A DNA stretch of 64,000 bases, taken from CAVTJX01 sp963735175. Lineage in GTDB: Bacteria > Electryoneota > RPQS01. Position numbers and translations under genes: made by a program. This document shows positions 39,800 to 51,751 of the stretch, in pieces; the first letter of the stretch is position 1, and every line of letters starts with the position of its first letter. The DNA is taken from contig CAVTJX010000001.1 of assembly GCA_963735175.1 (NCBI GenBank), positions 1 to 64,000 on the forward strand, given 5' to 3'. The notes beneath the pieces were generated by a model that ran no database searches, was not told the origin of the DNA, and worked only from the letters and a program-made list of their open reading frames with translations.

Positions 39800-39819
39800 G
39801 AACTCTCTGGTTGCGTCCG

Positions 39820-40696
39820 TTAGCGCTTGTAGGCCTTGGCCATCATCGCGCCGATGTCACCCGGCGAGTCGGCCACGTGAATCCCGGCTTCGCGCAGGGC
39901 TTTTACCTTCTCGACCGCGGTGCCTTTGCCGCCGGAGATAATCGCGCCCGCGTGACCCATGCGGCGTCCCGGAGGAGCCGTCATGCCCGCGATGAACGAG
40001 ACTACCGGTTTTTTAAATTCGCGTTGAATGAACTCGGCCGCTTCTTCTTCGGCGCTGCCGCCGATTTCGCCGATCATCACCACCGCTTCCGTCTGCGGAT
40101 CGTCCTTGAACAGCTTCAAAATATCGGTAAACGACGAGCCGTTGACCGGGTCGCCGCCGATGCCGATGCACGTCGACTGGCCGAAACCGTTGTCCACGAG
40201 CTGCTTCATCGCTTCATATGTCAGCGTGCCTGAGCGGCTGATCGACGCCCACCTTGCCGGGCTTGGCGATCATCGTCGGCATGATGCCCATCTTGCCGAT
40301 GCCGGGCGTCAACACGCCGGGGCAGTTCGGACCGACCATGCGCGTCTTGGAATTGCGCAGCGCGTGCTTGGCGCGGACCATGTCCTTGACCGGGATGCCT
40401 TCGGTGATCGTGACGATGAAATCAACGCCTGCGTCCACTGCTTCCATGATCGCGTCGGCCGCAAACGGCGGCGGCACGAAGATCACGGTCGCGTTGGCGC
40501 CAGTCTGCTTCACCGCGTCGGCCACGGTGTTGAAGATCGGAAGCTTGTCTTCCCACTTCTGACCACCCTTGCCGGGGGTCACGCCGCCCACAACCTTGGT
40601 ATTGTACTCAAGCATCTGCTTGGCATGGAACGTGCCTTCCTGGCCCGTGATTCCCTGCACAATAATGCGAGTTTGCTCTGTTAGAAGTATTGCCAT
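39820..40696 (-). CDS. sucD: Succinate-CoA ligase, alpha subunit (frameshifted)
   Basis: About 292 residues, normal length. N-terminal CoA-binding part: RIIVQGITGQEGTFHAKQMLEY, GGVTPGKGG, VGPNCPGVLTPG; after a frameshift near 40233 it continues SGTLTYEAMKQLVDNGFGQS, with the phosphohistidine in RRMGHAGAIISGGKGTA. The ATG at 40696 has GGAG upstream. With SucC it interconverts succinyl-CoA and succinate with formation of ATP or GTP. Confidence 0.93.
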
Positions 40697-40746
40697 TGAT
40701 GGCTCCAATCCATCGGGATAAATTTCGGGGGAAACTGTACCGCCGC

Positions 40747-41918
<1,172 letters not shown>

Positions 41919-41969
41919 ATTGGCTCCACGCCTTTATCGGGAAACGCACGCCCTGACCGGACGAATTTT

Positions 41970-42937
41970 TCAATCCGGCAGGATGGTCGTGCCACTGTTG
42001 CCGTCCAGACTCTCCATGAATTTCGAAAGCGCGCAGATAATCACGCGCTGCCCGCCCGCTCGCAGGAAGTTCATGGCCGCTTCGATCTTCGGCCCCATGC
42101 TGCCCGCCGGGAAATGACCGTCTCTGTAGTACCCTTCGATTTCCGACAGCGTCACGCGCCGCAGATTCCGCTGATTGGGCTTGCCGTAATCGAGCGCTAC
42201 GAATTCCGCTTCCGTCAGAATAAACAGTTCCTGCGCGCCGATGTCGCGCGCGAGGATGGCCGATGCGCGGTCTTTGTCGATCACCGCGTCCACGCCTTCC
42301 AGCCAGCCGTCCGGTTCGCGGTAGACCGGAATGCCGCCGCCGCCGGCCGCGATCACGATTTTGCCCATGTCCACAAGTTGCCGGATCGTCGCGCCGTTAA
42401 CGATCTGCAGCGGTTCGGGGCTGCCCACCACACGCCGCCAGCCGCGGTCGCCGTAGGGTTTCACCGTCCAGCCTTCCTTGTGCGGCAAGCCGTTTCGCTT
42501 CTTCTTCGCGTGTAATACTGGCCGATAAACTTGGTGGGATTCTGCAGCGCCGGGTCATGCGGGTCGACCAGCACCTGCGAGACAATCGTTACCACTTCGC
42601 CCTTTACGCCACGCCGCTGCAGGATGTTCTGCAGGCACTGCTCGATCATGTAGCCCATCCCGCCTTCGGTATCGGCCACGATGATTCCCAGCGGCAGCAT
42701 CGGCGCGACATTCTTCGCCAGTTCGACACGCAGCAGCGCGTTGCCCACCTGCGGTCCATTGCCGTGCGTTACCGCCACACGGTAGCCGCGTTGGATCAGG
42801 TCGGCGACACCCGCCAACGCTTCGCGCGTGTGGCGAAACTGATTGGCGATGTTGTCCGGTTCGTTGGGATTGGAGATGGCGTTGCCGCCCAGGGCAACAA
42901 CCGCGATCGGTAAGGTGATGGCAGGGCGTTCCGGCAA
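41970..42937 (-). CDS. arcC: Carbamate kinase (frameshifted)
   Basis: About 322 residues. Family marks: IAVVALGGNAISNP, VTHGNGPQVGNALLR, GMGYMIEQCLQN, and after a break near 42500 KPYGDRGWRRVVGSPEP, VIAAGGGGIPVYRE, VIDKDRASAILA and FPAGSMGPKIEAAMNFL. The TTG at 42937 is preceded by AAGGGGAT; the earlier in-frame GTG at 42982 would leave a leader of only about 8 bases. The enzyme makes ATP from carbamoyl phosphate, or the reverse. No arginine deiminase or ornithine transcarbamylase gene is nearby. First gene of the arcC-sucC-sucD-ndk operon. Confidence 0.88.
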
Positions 42938-42996
42938 GAAATCCCCTTCGGCGCTACGCGCGTGGCTTGCAACAGTTATCACAAAGAGAAGTGTAT

Positions 42997-43025
42997 AATA
43001 TACGAGGACCTCACTTCAAAGTCAA
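42997..43025 (-). promoter_or_regulatory. Sigma-70-type promoter of arcC-sucCD-ndk
   Basis: On the minus strand TTGACT (43025-43020), exactly 17 bases, TATATT (43002-42997). It overlaps the last codons of the ABC-F gene. Transcription should start near 42990, giving a leader of about 53 bases to the TTG start of arcC. Confidence 0.72.
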
Positions 43026-45029
43026 GTCACTTCCCCCCGACAGGTACCCCTTAAGCTCTTCATCCTTTTGCTTTTCCAGTTCCTCAAGCGGAGAGCTGCC
43101 TGTTCCCAGACCTCTATCTGTGCCACCAGTTCCTTGCGGATTTGCTGATATTCGGACATTAAGGCTCGACATTTGTCGGCGTCCCGATAGAGTTCCTCGT
43201 CCGCCAGCAGCGTCTCGATCTGCTTTTTGCGGGCTTCGCGAGCATCGATCTGCTTCTGGAGCTTATCGACCTCGCCTCGCGCGGCGCGCATAGACGTTGA
43301 CAAACGGTTGCGGATTTCCGCCTCCAGCCGCTTTTGCTCGCGCGATTTCGGCGCGGTTTCGCTGCGTGCTTCAACCGGAATCCGATCGGGTGATTCGCTC
43401 TTGCTCCCCCCGCTGTCGCCTCCGTATCCCTTGCGGGCCAGATACTCCGATAGGTTTCCCGGCCAGTCCCGCAGCGTGCCACCTTCAATTTCCAGTACGC
43501 GGTCCACCAGCCGGTCCAGAAAATAGCGGTCATGGCTTACGACCAAGAGCGTGCCCTCGTAGGCCTTTAACGCTTCGAGCAGTACGTTCTGCGATGCCAT
43601 GTCGAGATGGTTTGTGGGCTCGTCGAGAATAATGAAATTCGACGGATGCAGCAGCATTTTGGCCAGTGCCAGGCGCGATTTTTCGCCGCCGGAAAGCACG
43701 GACACAGCCTTGTAAACGTCATCGCCTGAGAACAGGAATGCTCCCAGCAGGCTGCGCAGCCCCGACTGCGGCGCGGACCCGGCCTCCGCCTCGAGCTGTT
43801 CGAGCACATTCAGTCCGGGCAGGAGATGGAAATCCGCCTCCTGCGCAAAGTAATCTACGGTGACGTTGTGCCCCAGTTTCACCTCACCACGGGTGGGCGG
43901 CTCAACTCCCACGATCAGGCGGCAAAGTGTGGATTTTCCCGCGCCATTCACGCCGACAAGCGCGACTTTTTCGCCGCGTGTCAGCACGACATTGGCGCCG
44001 TCAAACACATCCACCGCGCCGTAATGCTTGGCCAGGTTGTTCAATTCCAGCACCATGCGGCCGCTGGCCGGCGCCGGCGGAAAATGGAAATGTACGCGAC
44101 GCGTGACGGCGGGAGCGACCGGAGTATCCGACTGCTCAAGCTTTTCCAGCATTTTCACGCGACTCTGCACCTGCCGCGCCTTGCTCGCCTTGTAGCGGAA
44201 GCGGTCGACGAATTTTTCCAGCCGTTCGCGCTCTTCCGCGTTACGTGTGGCCGCGGCCTCGGCCTGTGCCATCCGCTCCGCGCGGGCGATCTCGTAATCC
44301 GAGTAATTGCCGAGGTAAATCGTCAGCTTGCCGCGGTCGATTTCGGCAATCCGGCCCACAATCCGGTCGAGGAAACGGCGGTCATGGCTCACCATCACCA
44401 GCCCGCCGGAATAGCGGTTCAGATAGTCTTCTAGCCAGATCAGCGCGGGCAGATCGAGGTGATTGGTAGGCTCGTCCAGCAGCAGCAGATCGGGGTCGAA
44501 CAACAGCAGTTTTGCCAGCGCTACGCGCATCTGCCAGCCGCCGGAAAATTCTTCCACGGGCCGCTGGAAATCCTTCTCCTTGAAGCCGAGGCCGCCCAAA
44601 ACGCGCGCCACCTTGGCCTCGGCATGATAGCCCTCGAGATCCTCCCAGCGATGCTGCAACGCGCCGAGTTCGTCAATCAATTCCGGATCTTCCGGCTGCA
44701 TCGCCAGTTCTGCGCGCACCCTCTTCGATTTCTTCATGCAGGTGCGGTAAGTCGGGCAGGCCGCTCCACGCTTCGGCGAATAATTCCCGGCCGCGATGCG
44801 TCACGCCATCCTGCGGCAAATAGCCGATGGTCAGGTCGCGGCGGCGCTCGACCGATCCGGAGGTCGGTTCGAACTGTTCGACCATCATCTTCAGCAGCGT
44901 GGTCTTGCCCGCGCCGTTCGGACCCACGAGCCCGTGCCGCTCCCCACGAAAAATGGACCACGAAATATGATCAAACAGCGTGCGCCCCGGCAACGCCACC
45001 GACAGATCTTCCAGATGAAGCAGCCTCAT
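43011..45029 (-). CDS. ABC-F family ATPase (Uup/EttA-like; frameshifted)
   Basis: About 672 residues with two ATP-binding cassettes and no membrane part: Walker A GPNGAGKTTLLKM and GVNGAGKSTLCRL, signatures FSGGWQMRVALAKLL and LSGGEKSRLALAKML, Walker B LLLLDEPTNHLD and FIILDEPTNHLD. A linker (about 240-310) and a C-terminal coiled coil (EAEIRNRLSTSMRAARGEVDKL) resemble Uup. These proteins act on the ribosome. Frameshifts near 44735 and 43090; after the second the tail reads EELEKQKDEELKGYLSGGSDLTLK and stops at 43011. The ATG at 45029 has GGAG upstream and overlaps the preceding stop (ATGA). Confidence 0.88.
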
Positions 45030-46749
45030 GATCTCCTCGCCAACGCCACAACCCGCTTTGCCGTCTGCATCCGCGTTCCACCCTTTCCCAGCGCTTCGAG
45101 GTAAATAATATACATGCCTGTGGGCAGCGCGCGCCCGGTATTGTCCGTACCGTCCCAGAAGCTTCTCGCCCTGGTAGCCTGCAGCCTCGCTACCGGAAAG
45201 CCGCCGCACTTCTCGGCCACGCACGTCATAGATCTTCAGATCCAGGCGCGAATCGGCGTGCTCCAGATGATAGCGGATGGCCAGCAAATCGTCGTGCCCA
45301 TCGCCGTCCGGCGAGAACGGATTCGGCTCACAGTGTCAGCAGTTCGCGGGACTCGCCTGCGGGTGCGAGCGTACGCGAGTTGATTGTTCCCGGCGTCGAA
45401 CCCGTGCTGTCCAGCGACGGCGCCCAATTCAATCGGTCATTCGAAGGCGACGCCGTGGAAATTCGCTCCAGACTCGCGTTCGCCTCGCCACCCGACCATG
45501 AGGGCCGGTAATCGACCCGGTCAATACACTGTCCCGCGGCTTCGAACAGCAGCAGCGAGTCACCGGTATTGTTCAGCGAAATCGGGGCCGAATTCCACAC
45601 CACCACCGGAATTTCCGGCGGCACATTTTCGAAGAAGATCGCCGAATCGTCCGCCAGCACCACAAAACTCTGCGGCGCCAGCGTGACCTCCGGCAGGAAC
45701 AGGCGGCGCGTGGAATCCGCGAGGCAGGTGCCGTCGCCGAAGGACCAGCCCTCCAGGTTCCAGGAAAATGGCGTCGTGTTCACCAGTTCCACCCACTCGC
45801 AACGCTGCGGCTCGGGCGCATAGAGAATCTCGTTGACCACCACAAATCCGACCGATCCGCCTGAACTCACGGCCATCGTCCACTCGTCATTGCTGGCCTC
45901 GTCATCCGCATCGCTCAGCCGTGCCAGATAACTCTGCACCGGCGCAACCATCAAGACGCGCGTCCGGAATAATCTGCGGAGTCGCCCGCCACCAGCGCAG
46001 GCACGATCCAATCGTCGACGTTCGCGCAGCGAATCCTCACCGGCCTCGGATACTCCGCTCGTAAAGGATCAGCGAATCCTCGGTCAGAAAAGCGTCCGAC
46101 ATTCTGCACGCGAATCCGCAACTCAAAGCTGTCACCGATCTGCGGCGCGAGTGGCACAGACCACATCCGGCGAATCGCCAGGTCGTGGTCCGCCGGAGTG
46201 ACGCTGTTCCGCGCACCCGGCGTACCATGGTGTACGTGGGAATTCGTCCAGTTCGACAGCGTATCTCCCGCCGCCGAGAGGACTTTCTCCTCGGAATAGC
46301 CGGGAGTATTGTCGATGGAATATGTCCACGACGAAACGGCAGTGACCGGCGCGATCAATGAGGCTCACGGTTTCGGGACCACTGTTCAGCAAGCCGCGGC
46401 TGCCGAAGGTGGAATTGTCGATGGTGACGACCAGCGCACTTTCGGGCACACGGCCGTCGTATGTCGTGCTGCTGTCGTCGAAATAGTCCGGATCGAGAAT
46501 CAGTACATACTGACCGGGAAGCGCGTGCAGTCCCTGTTCCAGAGTTACCACAGAATCTGTATCCGCGCCGTCGGTAACGCGCCAGCCGCTCAGATCAATG
46601 GCCGTTGCAGCGGTGTTGACGAGTTCTATGTACTCATCCGCGTTTTCGTCACCGTCGGGATTGAACATGATCTCGTTCAGCGTCTGGGCGTGCAATGTAC
46701 CGGGAGCGAACAGGCACACGGCCAGCATAATGACAAGTTCAGTGCGCAT
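45026..46749 (-). CDS. Secreted protein with two lamin-tail domains and a FlgD-like C-terminus (many frameshifts)
   Basis: Signal peptide MRTELVIMLAVCLFAPGTLHA from 46749, then a first lamin-tail domain (LNEIMFNPDGDENADEYIEL, IDLSGWRVTDG), a middle region, a second one (VVNEILYAPEPQRCEWVELV, WNLEGWSFGDGTCLA), and a FlgD-like end (YDVRGREVRRLSGSEAAG, RALPTGMYIIYLEALGK, AKRVVALARRS). At least five frameshifts (near 46360, 46080, 45960, 45320 and 45200) break it. Total about 575 residues. Probably exported, possibly by the type IX-like route with the PorU/PorV pair. Role unknown. Confidence 0.72.
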
Positions 46750-46760
46750 GGAAGACGTCT

Positions 46761-47108
46761 TCAAGATGGCGGATTTGCGGCTCGTCCCCTTCGCCACCAT
46801 ACCGCCACGATATCAAAGCGGTACGGCGCGTCGATGGTGTGTATTTTCAAATACCGGCGGGCAAGGGACTTTATTTTCTGCTGCTTGCGGAAATTCACCC
46901 GGTCCTCGGGCAGCCAACTGGAGCGGCGGCGGCTGGCCTTGACCTCGACGAACACATATTCCTCTCCATCGCGGCAAATGAGGTCCAGTTCTCCCAGGCG
47001 GCAGCGCCAGTTGCGTTCCTTGATACGTAGACCTTGACGCGTCAGATATTGCGCCGCCAGCGCTTCGCCATCAAATCCCGTTTGCTTAGTGGCCGGGACC
47101 GCCTTCAT
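46761..47108 (-). CDS. YraN/UPF0102 endonuclease-like protein
   Basis: 115 residues from the ATG at 47108 (an earlier ATG at 47150 would extend further into rnhB). Opens TGFDGEALAAQYLTRQGLRI, with NWRCRLGELDLICRDGEEYVFVEVKA, where the Glu/Asp and ExK pattern matches the Holliday-junction-resolvase-like fold of UPF0102. Its usual position beside rnhB supports the call. Function of the family is not settled. Confidence 0.85.
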   Translation of the reverse strand: MKAVPATKQTGFDGEALAAQYLTRQGLRIKERNWRCRLGELDLICRDGEEYVFVEVKASRRRSSWLPEDRVNFRKQQKIKSLARRYLKIHTIDAPYRFDIVAVWWRRGRAANPPS

Positions 47109-47767
47109 TTGACGGTGGAAGATCCGCTTCAAAAAACTCACGAACGCCATGAAAGGTCCTGCGATGAATCGGACAGGGACCGAACTGTAGGAGCCGCGTG
47201 CGATGCTCTTTTGTAGGGTAACCGAAATGTCGTGCGAAACCGTAGATGGGGTACTGAGCGTCGTATTCGCACATCAGGCGGTCGCGGGTGACCTTGGCGA
47301 TAATCGACGCCGCGCCGATGACCGCCACGCGCGCGTCGCCATGCTTTATCGCCCGCGAAGGAATCGCCAGGCGCAGGCGATGCATGCCATCCACGAGAAT
47401 TATAGCGGGTGTCGAACCAAGCGCGTTCACGGCCCGCTCCATCGCCATCAACGACGCCTGCAGAATGTTGCAGCGGTCGATCTCCTTTGCCGTGCAGATT
47501 CCGACCGCGTACTCCAGTTCCTTCGTGACGCAACGCAAAATACTCTTCCCGCGCCGTGGCCGAAATCGCTTTGGAATCGCGGGCTAGCCACAGTGTGTCA
47601 CAGTCCCGGAACAGCACCGCGGCGGCCACCACGGGTCCGGCCAGCGGACCGCGTCCGGCCTCGTCCGTGCCGCAAACCGGAGTCAATCCCTGCGCGCACA
47701 GTTCGCGCTCCACCGGCGTGCCGTCGGAAATCAGCAGGTCATCGTGGCGGTTGATACGCTCAGGCAT
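47086..47767 (-). CDS. rnhB: Ribonuclease HII (frameshifted)
   Basis: About 226 residues. The metal-binding acidic residues are in CGTDEAGRGPLAGPVVAAAV and VDGMHRL, with RDSKAIS and IIAKVTRDRLM as further family marks. A frameshift near 47540 splits the frame after YFALRHE. The enzyme removes ribonucleotides and RNA from RNA-DNA hybrids. The start overlaps the comEC end by 8 bases, and the end overlaps yraN. Confidence 0.9.
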
Positions 47768-50189
47768 GCACCAGTTTCCATCGCGTCAATAATCGCTGTG
47801 CCCGGGTTGGCGTGTAACGCCATGTTCCGTTTTGCGCCTCAAAGGTCAGATGGCCTTCGCGCGCGGTCGAATGAATCTCGCACTGAGCCACCGCAAGGCG
47901 CGCCATTACCACGGGATGCGGATGGCCATAAATATTTCTGCGTCCGCAGGAAATCGCGGCAATTTGAGGTGAGACCCGCGCGAGAAATTCCGCCGACGTT
48001 GCCGAGCGGCTGCCGTGGTGCGAGACTTTCAGCATGTCCGTGTCGAGCCGCTCGCCCCATGCCGCTACAAGCGCGGTTTCTGTGGCGCTGTCGATGTCCG
48101 CCGCCAGCAGCGCGGAAGCGCCCCCACCATCCAGCCGGAGCGCCAGCGAACGCGCATTCTCACCGGTGTCGAACTGGTCTTGCGCTGCGCCTGAAGAGAG
48201 CACCGTGAGACACACATCGCGCGATAGCCGCAGCACCTGTCCGGCCGCGAGCGCGACCGGCGTCAGTCGACAGCCTTCTGCCGCAAGCATAAGCTCCGTG
48301 TAACTGCGCGAGGCTGAACTGTCACCGTTGGTGAAGAGGCGCTTGACCGGCACACGCGTCAACAATGCCGGCGCCCCGCCGATGTGATCCGCGTCGGGGT
48401 GTGTCAGTATCAAGGCGTCCAGTTCCCGTACGCCGCGTTCCCGCAGAAACGGATTAATGCGATCCGCGGCACTCCACCCAGCATAGCAGGGACCGGCGTC
48501 TATGAGCACGGCCCGGCCCTCACGGGTGGTGATCAGAATCGCATCCCCGTTGCTGACCGATAGAAATGAAATCGTGCAGGACGACGCCGGCGGCGCGAGC
48601 AGCGAAGGCCAGAGTACCAGGTTGGCCAGTGACAGCGCCGCTACCAGAATCCAGCGTGGCCGGGCAGTCAGAAATCCGGCGCACAACAATCCAATTGCCG
48701 CGTATAGCAGCAGAATCAGTGGCCACGGCATCTCCGGCACCGGCGTTCCCGCCAGCGGCAGGGCCGCCAGTACGTTCACGCCGCTGCCAAGCAGATAGCT
48801 GCCCGCGTCCAGAATATGGACCAACGGCACGGCCAACGGTGGCGCCAGTGACGCGAGGAGTAGAAATACCAGCGATAAGATGAGCAGCAGGCCGAAAGCC
48901 GGTACGGCAATCACGTTACCCAAAATACCAACGAGTGGAATGCGATGAAACAGAAAACCTACCTGCGGCAGCGTGCCGATCTGCGCGGCCACCGCCGCGG
49001 CGACCAGATCCAGACTGCTACACGCGAGACGGTTCTGCGGCTGATGAAACACGCGCCGCAACCAGACCCGCAGAAATTCCAGCGAGGTGATGAGCCCTAA
49101 AACCGCCAGGTAGGAGAGCAGGAAACCCGCGTCAAGCAGATGCAGCGGCCGCCACAGCAGTTCGAGAAACGCCGCCGAGGCTACGATGTTGCCGATTTCC
49201 GCCTTGCGATAGAGCAGGTGGCCAAGAATGAACAACACCGCCATCAGCGACGCGCGCACCAGCGACGGCGCTTCGCGGCCCAGTTCCATGTAAAGCAGCT
49301 ACGACCGCCAGCAATAGCCACAATCGTGGCACGCGTGGAATATACAACAGGCCAAGAGTGAACCACACGAAACCGACCAGCAATCCTACATTCATGCCGC
49401 TCAGCGCGAACAAATGGCTGAGGCCGGTCAACCGCAGACGGTCGGAAAACGCGTCGGAAAAATCGCCGCGGTCGCCCAGGAGCATCGCCACGCACAACGC
49501 CGCCGCGTCGGGGGAAAGATCGCGCTGAAAAATTCCCGCGATCGCCGCGTGTAACCGCTCGATCGCCCGCGTGACCGAATAGCCCGATTGAGGATATGCC
49601 ACGATCCCGGCCGTGTCCGCAATCAGCGTCCCCGCTTCGCCCCGCGCCACCATCTGCACTGCCGCGCCGCCACTCAAGAGTGCGGTCTCGGAAAAGAGCG
49701 CCATCGCCCGCGAGCGCAAAGCAGATCCCCGATCCGCAGAGATGCGAGTACCCCGGAATCGGAGCGCACTCGCACCCGCAGGCCTCCCACGGAAACGCGG
49801 AGGCTGTCTTGCGTCAGCAACGCATCCCGCAACAATACAGCCCCACCGTCAGGCGCGGCAGTGGCAGGTTGGTCGATCCGTCCCGTCACCTCCACCGCTT
49901 CGTCACTTGCCGCGAGCGCTTCCATCCGCCGCCGGTGGTCGCGGTCAATCACAGCGGTAGCGCGCAACGCACCTAACACCGTGAACAGCGCCAGCGTGAG
50001 ATACAGGACCGTCGTGCGGAAACTGTTTTTCCAGAGCAGGGCCAGGCACAGGACGAACAATCCGGCGCCCACAATGGCGAGAGCGCCGGATTTCAGATCG
50101 AAGTACAGAGCAATCCCAATCCCCGCCATAAGCGCAAGGGTAAATGGCAGGGCGGGAATCCGGCGAAGTTCGTAGGCGCCAGCTTTCAT
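47760..50189 (-). CDS. comEC: DNA uptake channel ComEC/Rec2 (two frameshifts)
   Basis: About 808 residues: N-terminal membrane and DUF4131 region (from 50189), the competence domain with LTGLSHLFALSGMNVGLLVG and many helices, and a C-terminal metallo-beta-lactamase-like domain with LTHPDADHIGG, LLAADIDSATE and LKVSHHGSRSAT. Breaks near 49720 and 49290. ComEC carries single-stranded DNA across the inner membrane, so this organism may be naturally transformable. No other com genes are in the window. Confidence 0.9.
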
Positions 50190-50216
50190 CGCGGCAGGCG
50201 CGCCCTTCTGGAAAAG

Positions 50217-50919
50217 TTACGGCCGTTCGAGAATTATCAGCCGAGCGATTCCCAGCGAAAGCCGCCGGTTTTCGCGGCAGACAAATCCCACCTTCGTGAT
50301 CAGATCCTGAAGCTGCCCCGAAGTGGAAAAACCCTGCACCGTCCGGGTTAGATAGGCATACGCGCCCCGGTCACGGGAGATCAGCGCCCCTACCGTTCGC
50401 ATCACGGCAAACATGTACCAGCGAAATGCATGATCAATCACCGGCGAGCGATCGGGCGTAAATTCGAGAATTACGCCTTTACCGCCCGGACGCAGGACAC
50501 GGAAAAGTTCCTGCATGCCGACTTCGAGATCGGCAAAGTTGCGAATCCCAAAAGCGACCATAAAACGGTCAAAGGTTTCGTCGTGAAACGGCAATCCTTC
50601 CGCCACGCCGCGCACCAACCGGTATTGCCGGGGTGGAATCGTTCCCGCCTTGCCATCGGCAACCTGCAGCATAGCCTGGGCAGGATCGAGTAGCACCGTT
50701 TGCACCTTCGGGCTCATGGGCAAGCGCCGATAGCGCCATGTCACCCGTGCCCGCGCTGCAATCCAAAACGCGTTGACCCGGTTTCAGCGCTAAATGGCGG
50801 ATCGCCAGGGCGCGCCACCGGCGATCCACTCCCAGCGAAAAGAAACGATTTAGAAAATCATACGTGCGCGAGATACGGTCGAACATCCCCGCCACATCGT
50901 CATGCCCGTATCGGCTCAT
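50217..50919 (-). CDS. UbiE/MenG-type methyltransferase (frameshifted)
   Basis: About 233 residues. N-terminus MFDRISRTYDFLNRFFSLGVDRRWR, SAM-binding motif VLDCSAGTGDMAL, and after a break near 50715 LLDPAQAMLQVADGK, GVAEGLPFHDETFDRFMVAFGIRNFAD and LRPGGKGVILEF. The family methylates demethylmenaquinone or the ubiquinone precursor. Menaquinone is likelier in the FCB group, but no other men genes are here. Follows cdsA by 16 bases. Confidence 0.88.
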
Positions 50920-50935
50920 CGGTAAATGCCTTCTC

Positions 50936-51751
50936 TTATCCGTTCGCCGTCAAGAGCAAATACACGTAGAAAAACGGTGTGGACAGCAGGAGCGAATCGA
51001 AACGATCCAGAAAGCCGCCGTGTCCAGGGAGCGCCGCCGACGTGTCTTTCACCTGTGTCTCACGTTTCATCAGCGATTCCAGCAAATCGCCGCTCTGGCC
51101 GACGAGCCCCACGATGATCGGTAGTGCCGTATAGTCCAACGCTACCGGATGTGCCCAGCCAAGCGCCGCCAGCACGGGCAGCACAACCGCCGCTGCGACG
51201 ATTCCACCAAGCAGGCCTTCCACGGTCTTGTTCGGACTCGCCGCCGGATATAGCTTGTGACGGCCCAAGCCACGACCCGTGAAATACGCGCCCGAATCAC
51301 ACATCCACGTCGCTGCCAGCAACGCCACCAGCGCACCCGCGGGCGCGAAGCGACTCGCGGCGGAGGTATCACCTACCACGGCCCACACAGCCAGCGGCAG
51401 CGCGATATAGAGCAGATAGAGCGCCGCGGCACCGAGATTCAACAGCGGTGTCCGGTAACGACGAAAGGTCTCGGCTAGTAGCAGCACGGCCACGCCCCCC
51501 ACGGCCGATGCCACCGCAACCGGATGCCCCGCAGTGAATACCACGGCGTCGATTCCGGCCACGGCCAGCAGCATTCCCGGCATAAACAGCTGCGCGTGGC
51601 GCGTCGTCCACATTGCGCGCCACTCCAGGAGAGTGACCACTTGCAACGCGACGACGAGCGCCCCCAACGGCCAGGAACCGTACCTTACGAGGCACAGCAT
51701 CAGGGGAATGCCGACCAGCGCAACGGCGATGCGAAGTAACAGATTGCGCAC
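50936..51751 (-). CDS. cdsA: Phosphatidate cytidylyltransferase
   Basis: 271 residues from the GTG at 51751, whose G is shared with the TAG stop of the gene upstream. About eight membrane helices, and the full CdsA signature near the C-terminus: GQSGDLLESLMKRETQVKD, then PGHGGFLDRFDSLL. It makes CDP-diacylglycerol, the substrate of PssA encoded elsewhere in this window. Frame intact. Confidence 0.92.
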   Translation of the reverse strand: MRNLLLRIAVALVGIPLMLCLVRYGSWPLGALVVALQVVTLLEWRAMWTTRHAQLFMPGMLLAVAGIDAVVFTAGHPVAVASAVGGVAVLLLAETFRRYRTPLLNLGAAALYLLYIALPLAVWAVVGDTSAASRFAPAGALVALLAATWMCDSGAYFTGRGLGRHKLYPAASPNKTVEGLLGGIVAAAVVLPVLAALGWAHPVALDYTALPIIVGLVGQSGDLLESLMKRETQVKDTSAALPGHGGFLDRFDSLLLSTPFFYVYLLLTANG

